Below, in pieces: positions 58,481-64,000 of a stretch of 64,000 nucleotides of DNA (position 1 is its first letter; each line of letters starts with the position of its first letter). Source of the DNA: Methanosphaera sp. (GTDB taxonomy: Archaea > Methanobacteriota > Methanobacteria > Methanobacteriales > Methanobacteriaceae); contig NZ_JALEKL010000001.1 of the NCBI RefSeq assembly GCF_022768985.1, forward strand, positions 82,288 through 146,287. Direction: 5' to 3'. The notes beneath the pieces were generated by a model that was not told where the DNA came from, made no database searches, and saw nothing but the letters and a program-made list of their open reading frames with translations. The translations under genes and the position numbers were made by a program.

Positions 58481-59178
58481 ATGAGATTCATCCTCCTATT
58501 TAGTTTTATTTAAAGCCTTTAATTTGCTTATTATATATAGATAAGTTTATTTAAGTATAATAAGTTAATTAAAATGCAAATAAAAAAGTAAGTTTCTTTT
58601 TCTACATTTTTCTAAAAAAAAGAAAAGTTGTAGGAAAAAAAATGGAAGATTAAGAATTTTTCAACTATATTTTTATATTTTGTGTAATCTAGCTTAGTAG
58701 ATGTATTTCATCATCATTTTTTTAAGAAATGTTTTTTTAATATCCATTTAAATCAATCCCCTTAATTTTATTATAATCCATCTAAAAATAAAATTTTTAC
58801 TTATTGTGTTTTTGTTCTCTACATATAGTATGTAGTTAGTTTTATTTATAGTTTTAATAGGTGTTTGTATATACAATGTTTAATAATATGTGTAAAATAT
58901 TAAAAATATACATAAAATAATAACTAAGTTAATATTATACTATACAAACACATAAAATATCACTAAAATCATAGAATAATTAATAAAAAAAATAATAAAA
59001 AAATAGAAAAAATACAAAAAAACCATATAAAACTTACAAATAATAGTAAAAATAATTAAAAAAAGGCTCCAGAGTCCTTCTTTTTGTTCTTATTTATAAT
59101 AAAACTTATCTAAAAATAAAAATAAATATAATAACAAAGACAATAACATAAATATGACAATATAATGGGTGATTTATA
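58481..59178. other. 700-bp non-coding AT-rich spacer
   Basis: No gene on either strand. Contains the small dyad CTACATA-TAG-TATGTAG (58819-58835) and, just before the next gene, GGGTGATTT as ribosome site. No RNA recognised. Confidence 0.55.
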
Positions 59179-60327
59179 ATGAAATATGAACAAATTCCAA
59201 ATACTAACATAAAACTAAGCCAACTAACATTTGGAGGAGAATGGGTAGGTGAGCTAACCCAAGAGCAAACCAACGACCTAATGAAACACTGCCATGAGTG
59301 TGGTATTAACATGCTTGATTGTTGGATGTCAGATCCCAAGATACGAGACAAGCTAGGAATAGCAATGGAAGGAATGCGTGATGACTTCTACATCCAAGGA
59401 CACATCGGTGCAACATGGCAAAATGGACAATATAAAAGAACACGTGAAATTACCCACGTTAAAGAAGCATTCAAAGATCTACTAATGCGTCTGAAAACTG
59501 ACTACATAGACTTTGGAATGATCCACTACGTAGATGAGGTAAGTGAATATGATGAAATAATGCAGGGAGGAGAATACCTCGACTATGTATACAAGCTAAA
59601 AAGTGAAGGAACAATACATCATATAGGACTAAGTACACATAACCCACGTGTTGCAATAAAAGCAGCAGAAAATCCTGACATAGAATTAATACTCTTCAGC
59701 CTTAATCCTGCATATGATATAATGCCACCAACAGAAAATATAGAAGACTACATAGATACAAAAAAATATGAAAACCTCGCAGGACTAAACCCTGAACGTG
59801 AAATGCTATATGAAAAATGCCTCGAAACACAAACACCAATAGTTGTAATGAAAGCATTCTCAGGAGGAAGACTACTTGATACAAAAGATTCACCATTTGA
59901 TGTAGCATTCACACCACTAGAATGTATAGCATATGCACTTGATGTTAAACCAGCGGTATCTGTATGTGTAGGATACAAATCAACAGATGAAGTAGATGAT
60001 ACACTACGATACTTCACAGTAGATCCATCAGAACTTGATTACATCTCAAAGATGCAGAAAATGGATGCACACTCATTTGAAGGAACATGCACCTACTGTG
60101 GCCACTGCCTTCCATGTCCACAAAACATAGACATTGCAATGGTAAGTAAACTATATGACCTTGCAACAATAGATGATGACATCCCCGAATCAATACGAGA
60201 ACATTATGATAACCTAACTGTACATGCATCAGATTGTATAAAATGTATGCAATGCCACAAACAATGCCCATTTAATGTAGATATAGTAGAAATAATGACA
60301 AAAGCTGAAAAACTATTTGGATACTAA
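59179..60327 (+). CDS. aldo/keto reductase-like protein with C-terminal ferredoxin domain
   Basis: 382 residues. Residues 1-290 are an aldo/keto reductase barrel (TFGGEWVGEL, IHYVDEVSEYDE, GTIHHIGLSTHNP). Residues 300-370 carry two 4Fe-4S motifs: C304, 307, 310, 313 (CTYCGHCLPCP) and C353, 356, 359, 363 (CIKCMQCHKQCP). This is the COG1453 architecture. The usual active-site Tyr and Lys are not where expected: DCWMSDPK replaces DTAxxYG and YIQGHIG replaces the Lys strand, while the His of IHY is kept. It may use electrons from the clusters rather than NADPH chemistry. ATG behind GGGTGATT. Confidence 0.87.
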   Translation: MKYEQIPNTNIKLSQLTFGGEWVGELTQEQTNDLMKHCHECGINMLDCWMSDPKIRDKLGIAMEGMRDDFYIQGHIGATWQNGQYKRTREITHVKEAFKDLLMRLKTDYIDFGMIHYVDEVSEYDEIMQGGEYLDYVYKLKSEGTIHHIGLSTHNPRVAIKAAENPDIELILFSLNPAYDIMPPTENIEDYIDTKKYENLAGLNPEREMLYEKCLETQTPIVVMKAFSGGRLLDTKDSPFDVAFTPLECIAYALDVKPAVSVCVGYKSTDEVDDTLRYFTVDPSELDYISKMQKMDAHSFEGTCTYCGHCLPCPQNIDIAMVSKLYDLATIDDDIPESIREHYDNLTVHASDCIKCMQCHKQCPFNVDIVEIMTKAEKLFGY

Positions 60328-60392
60328 AATTATAATTACAAAATACAATATAAATAATAATATAAAAAATATTTAAAGGGTCTAATGTTATT

Positions 60393-62042
60393 ATGAATAA
60401 AGAAGTAAACAAAACAATACAATGTAGCCTTGAAGCAGTCGAAAGCTACGACTTTCCAAAAGATGAACCATTTAACCTACAAGTACCAATAGATGGCGTA
60501 ATGTATGAATTTATGATTCATCTAAAAGAAAACAGTGACAAAATACTAGTACTAGCATCAGGAAAAATACAAGAAAAAACACAACATGACAGAAGCAAGC
60601 CCTACTACCAGAGAAGCAAATGGTACTTTGATGAATCAACAATATACTTCAACGACCCAACACTATACATAGACGATGACATAACAACAGGATGGGCAAT
60701 AGGAACCAAGGACGACTGGTACCTAGAAAAAATTGCCGAAATAATCAAAAAAATAGCAAAAAACCTCTTCAAATACAACATAGATGATGAATATGGAAAC
60801 CTCCTTTTCTATGGAAGTATGTCAGGAGGATTTATGGCAATCATGCTATCAATACTAGTGGAAAACTCCATATCAATAGCAGAAATGCCACACCTTGAAG
60901 TATTCAGGACAAACCAAAGACCACTACTAAATCACATCTTCAAAAACATGTCAATAAAACAAATACACGACCAATACGAAGACCGCCTAAATGTGCTAGA
61001 GTTAATTAAGAAAACAAAATACATACCAAAAACATTTCTAATAATAGACTACAATGTAAATGAAGAACTAAACAATGACTACATAACATTCCTCAACCAA
61101 ATAACACAACTACCACAAATAGAATCCAAATATGAAAATCGCATAACAGTCGAATTTAAATCAACACAAAAAGGACAACACCTACTAAAACCATGGCAAC
61201 TGCGAGAGTTCATATCAAACATACACAAAATACGTGATAAAAACTACTATGACTCATCAACAATGCAAAGACAAAAACTCGAAATACAAGATGCAAAAGT
61301 AGAAAAATATGAAAAAGACCTAAAAGAACAAATCAGTGAAATAACACGAAACAACAAAGAAATAGAACAATACAAAAAACAACTAAACACACACATAAAA
61401 CAAATACAAGAAAATGACAAACAAATAAAACAATACCAAGAAGAAATAGAACAACAAAAACAGAAAATCGATGAAAACAACCACATACTAAACCAATACA
61501 AACACGACCAAGAAGAAGTCATAAACAAACAAAAAACACAACTCACACAAAAAGATGACATAATCAATGAACAAATACAAACAATAACAGATAAGGACAT
61601 GGAAATACAACACAACAAAGAAGAAATCCACCAAAAACAAGATGCTATAATAAAACTCCAAAAAGAAAACAAGGCAAAAAACATCTACCTCAAAAAATAT
61701 GAAAAACAAATACGTGATGATAAAACAACACAGCAATACATACACTTCACTGGTAAATTTAAAAAGAAACTACTAAGACCACTACCATACCTATACATAC
61801 TACTAAAAGCAAAAGACAAACTCAAATCACTCAAAATATACAGACAACTTGTAAAAATAGACAATAACTACTTCGATGTAGGATACTACCTGAACTCAAA
61901 TAAAGACGTAGAACGCAAGAAATGGTGTAAAATACTAACACCACAAACACACTATATGGTCTTTGGAATACGAGAAAAAAGAAAACCCTCACAAAACATA
62001 GATGCAGCACGAAGCATAGATGAAATACTAGATAAAATATAA
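60393..62042 (+). CDS. alpha/beta hydrolase-like head, long coiled coil, and HYxxFG tail
   Basis: 549 residues. Residues 1-280 look like an alpha/beta fold with a GxSxG-type elbow at 142-146 (YGSMSGGFMA), reminiscent of XcbB/CpsF-like capsule proteins or Asp2-like accessory proteins; that link is weak. Residues 285-440 are a Gln/Lys/Glu/Asn-rich coiled coil (KQIQENDKQIKQYQEEIEQQ). The end has FDVGYYLNSNKDV and THYMVFGIREKRKPS, a short motif found at ends of polysaccharide-related proteins. It probably assembles a surface-glycan machine. Codons are almost purely A-ending. 65 bp after the reductase gene. Confidence 0.7.
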   Translation: MNKEVNKTIQCSLEAVESYDFPKDEPFNLQVPIDGVMYEFMIHLKENSDKILVLASGKIQEKTQHDRSKPYYQRSKWYFDESTIYFNDPTLYIDDDITTGWAIGTKDDWYLEKIAEIIKKIAKNLFKYNIDDEYGNLLFYGSMSGGFMAIMLSILVENSISIAEMPHLEVFRTNQRPLLNHIFKNMSIKQIHDQYEDRLNVLELIKKTKYIPKTFLIIDYNVNEELNNDYITFLNQITQLPQIESKYENRITVEFKSTQKGQHLLKPWQLREFISNIHKIRDKNYYDSSTMQRQKLEIQDAKVEKYEKDLKEQISEITRNNKEIEQYKKQLNTHIKQIQENDKQIKQYQEEIEQQKQKIDENNHILNQYKHDQEEVINKQKTQLTQKDDIINEQIQTITDKDMEIQHNKEEIHQKQDAIIKLQKENKAKNIYLKKYEKQIRDDKTTQQYIHFTGKFKKKLLRPLPYLYILLKAKDKLKSLKIYRQLVKIDNNYFDVGYYLNSNKDVERKKWCKILTPQTHYMVFGIREKRKPSQNIDAARSIDEILDKI

Positions 62043-62173
62043 TCACCTCTCCACATCCCCATTTTATTAAAATAACAATTTCTTTTTATGTAAAAATAGC
62101 TTTAAATTTATTAAATACAAAAATTAAATAAATAAATATACACACAACTTTTTTTAGAGGAATGATTTATAAA

Positions 62174-62539
62174 ATGAAACAAAAAAATAAAATAATAGCA
62201 ATACTACTCGTAGCACTACTTGCAACAACAATGCTAGGAGCAGCAACAGCAGCAGTAGATGCAAAAAAAGTAAAAGATACAAAAACAGTAAATAACGTAC
62301 TAAAACTAGCAGACAACATACACACAAAACCACTATATGATGGACAACTACTAAAAGTAGACAAAAACAAAACACTAACCAAAGTAAAAGAAAACAAAAT
62401 AGAAAAACTAAACACAGGAGCATACCTCCAAAAAGTAAACTACAAACAAATCAGTGAAATACTCAAAAAATCAAAAACAACACACACACTCAAAGAAGAT
62501 AAAATACCAAAATACAAAGGAAACATACCAGGAATTTAG
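62174..62539 (+). CDS. small secreted Lys-rich protein
   Basis: 121 residues from ATG 62174. Signal peptide (KQKNKIIAILLVALLATTML, then GAATAA) and a basic mature chain full of Lys, Asn and Thr without Cys. Not recognised. GAGGAATGATTT precedes ATG 62174; ATG 62162 overlaps that site and is less likely. Followed after 20 bp by TAACCTCC. Possibly a surface or wall-associated protein. Confidence 0.7.
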   Translation: MKQKNKIIAILLVALLATTMLGAATAAVDAKKVKDTKTVNNVLKLADNIHTKPLYDGQLLKVDKNKTLTKVKENKIEKLNTGAYLQKVNYKQISEILKKSKTTHTLKEDKIPKYKGNIPGI

Positions 62540-62649
62540 AATATAAAAATAAAAAACTTAACCTCCCCTATATAAACACCCATTTAAAATATATAACAAC
62601 TGTTTTTAAGAAAGAAAATTAAAAAAAAATAGAAAGGATGGGGAATAAT

Positions 62650-63033
62650 TTAAGATACTGCATCTTTAATTTGATATGCATCAGTTGCATTATCATCATA
62701 ACTTATTTCTGTACCATTAGGATAATATACATGATTTATAACATGTGCATTTTCATTTACACCAACAGTATCATTATAATATGTAAACATGAAATCTGCT
62801 CCACGTTTATACTGGAAGTTAGCATAATCACAATCTCTATGTTCACCTGTTACATCAGGAAGAATATGTGAATGTTTACTTAAATAATAATATACCTTAA
62901 GAGTATTAGGATCAATTTTTCCAATCTTTTCTGCAAGAGACATACTCATATAATACACAGTACCATTTTCATCAACAACAGCAAAATTAGCATCATCTTT
63001 ACCAGCAGGAAGATTATCACCATAAAATGACAT
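62650..63033 (-). CDS. hypothetical protein, 127 residues
   Basis: Soluble, no signal peptide, unrecognised. Tyr/Asp/Asn-rich: AGKDDANFAVVDENGTVYYMS, then CDYANFQYKRGADFMF and VNHVYYPNGTEI-type strands. It starts GDNLPAGKDD shortly after ATG 63033, with weak GTGAG before. It lies between the coiled-coil/secreted genes and the type I restriction gene and is on the strand of the latter. Confidence 0.55.
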   Translation of the reverse strand: MSFYGDNLPAGKDDANFAVVDENGTVYYMSMSLAEKIGKIDPNTLKVYYYLSKHSHILPDVTGEHRDCDYANFQYKRGADFMFTYYNDTVGVNENAHVINHVYYPNGTEISYDDNATDAYQIKDAVS

Positions 63034-63075
63034 ATTCTCACTAAAAAATATAGAAGGAGGTGTTATTTAAGTAAT

Positions 63076-64000
63076 TTATACTCTCTTCTTACCCGTAGTA
63101 TATTCAAAAATAAGGGATTTCTTATAATCTTCAAGTTCTGAAATTAAATTCTCTTTATTGGAGATGATATTATCAATAGAATTAATTTTACTATCAAGAT
63201 ATTCTACTATTTTCTTCTGTTCAGATAGTGGTGGTAGAAGAACTGGTAATTTCTTTAATAACTCCTGACTTAATGAAACACGTGTAACAAGATTCATTTC
63301 TTTTATAAAATAATTTCTATGAATATTACTTCTAAAATAATACTTAGAAAATTCAGGTAATAATCTATTCATATTATAAGGTCTGAATCTAATAAGAAAT
63401 CCAGCAAAAGTAGCATTATCTATACTACTAAGACATGTAGATGAAAATGCAACTTCCTCTTTAGTTTCGGATGTTCTGGTAAAAAATACATCACCATACT
63501 CCACACTATATGTATCTCTTTCTTTTTGAGAAGACTCAACAAGACCACAAACAGCTGATGGTAATTCATAATTTTTATATACATCAGAATAACTAACAAA
63601 AGCAAAACCAGAACCAAAATATTTAGCACCTTTACTAATACCATTAATACAACTACCAAGATATTTTAATGGAACAACATCCCAATGAGAAGGAATAACA
63701 CCAAGATAACCAAAACCACTATCTTTCATTTCTACATCAGGATTTAGTCCACATGTTACTGTTTGTGTTATTAGTGCTGTTTTATAACTTTCATATTCTT
63801 CTATTAGATTTTGTGTATTAGTAATTAGTTTATCAATACTTTCTATTTCATTATCAAGGAAGTCTGCTATTTTTCTTTGTTCATTAAGGGAAGGAGTTGG
63901 TATTTGTTGTGATAGTAAATTTTCAAATGATATTCTTAAGCGTATTTCCAGTATTCCATTTGCATATCGTCTTAATTGTTTTTGAAATGATTCTGTTTGA
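63076..64000 (-). CDS. hsdS: type I restriction specificity subunit HsdS (5' part outside window)
   Basis: The minus-strand frame is open from the window edge to 63076 (308 codons seen). From the N-terminal side: the end of target domain 1 with LLSQQIPTPSLNEQRKIADF, the central conserved helix (DNEIESIDKLI), the linker VTCGLNPDVEMKDSGFGYLG and IPSHWDVVPLKYLG opening target domain 2, then LPPLSEQKKIVEYLDSKINS and a final helix ending TTGKKRV. These two TRD-plus-helix halves are the HsdS plan; it selects the bipartite DNA site for the HsdM/HsdR complex. HsdM and HsdR should lie outside. Confidence 0.92.
   Translation of the reverse strand, partial: QTESFQKQLRRYANGILEIRLRISFENLLSQQIPTPSLNEQRKIADFLDNEIESIDKLITNTQNLIEEYESYKTALITQTVTCGLNPDVEMKDSGFGYLGVIPSHWDVVPLKYLGSCINGISKGAKYFGSGFAFVSYSDVYKNYELPSAVCGLVESSQKERDTYSVEYGDVFFTRTSETKEEVAFSSTCLSSIDNATFAGFLIRFRPYNMNRLLPEFSKYYFRSNIHRNYFIKEMNLVTRVSLSQELLKKLPVLLPPLSEQKKIVEYLDSKINSIDNIISNKENLISELEDYKKSLIFEYTTGKKRV

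Noticed and set aside
61247..61684. 145-codon Cys/Ser/Phe-rich minus-strand frame
   Set aside because: Antisense of the coiled-coil region, caused by A-rich codons.
63030..63065. GGAGGTG on the plus strand before the hsdS 3' end
   Set aside because: No plus-strand frame follows; chance or part of the opposite gene's upstream region.

Overview
The window looks like a piece of a very AT-rich methanogenic archaeon of the order Methanobacteriales, most like Methanosphaera. This is an inference. It rests on an archaeal histone, an archaeal-type SRP (7S) RNA linked to tRNA-Ser, tRNA genes without encoded CCA, archaeal-type CoaD, class III signal peptide pilins, GGTGA/GGAGG ribosome sites with frequent TTG starts, and giant Asn/Thr-rich adhesin-like proteins. 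No methanogenesis gene is present, so the assignment rests on style rather than on a marker.

Layout. 1-3.2 kb: two tandem methylthioadenosine phosphorylase-type genes (the first cut by the window edge), nadA and a membrane protein. 3.2-6.7 kb: a one-gene type IIG restriction-modification islet flanked by perfect 50-bp direct repeats that copy the 3' end of the membrane protein gene. 7-13 kb: histone, a GT2-GT28 fusion glycosyltransferase and a 1.07-kaa beta-helix adhesin. 14-22 kb is core: valS, aroA, nth, a DHH/RecJ-like nuclease, 7S RNA and tRNA-Ser. 22-35 kb: aminotransferase, two MATE exporters with a MarR regulator and a candidate operator, a radical SAM protein, coaD, a coupled pair of tiny pilins under an iterated-repeat promoter, a glycosyltransferase, a metallo-hydrolase and trkH.

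35-46 kb: small unknown proteins, then a tandem array of VUT/YhhQ-family transporters. I count nine near-full copies plus one fragment. Three copies carry single-base frameshifts, and one block of about 1 kb is a recent tandem duplication. 46-59 kb: an adhesin locus with a 2287-residue beta-helix/Ig-like protein, a decayed C-terminal copy of it, tRNA-Asn, and two families of small unknown proteins that each recur as a dispersed pair. One of these families is a secreted protein whose signal peptide is thrown out of frame by an A8 tract. 59-64 kb: an aldo/keto reductase-ferredoxin protein, a coiled-coil protein with a hydrolase-like head, two small unknown genes, and the 3' part of an hsdS gene running off the window.

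Common threads: (i) surface display (adhesins, pilins, secreted small proteins, glycosyltransferases); (ii) two restriction systems; (iii) gene amplification with decay, with all visible one-base lesions in paralogous or surface families while core genes are intact; (iv) a recurring 3'-UTR octamer TAACCTCC just after genes; (v) isolated long G tracts in non-coding DNA. I saw no CRISPR array, transposase or rRNA.
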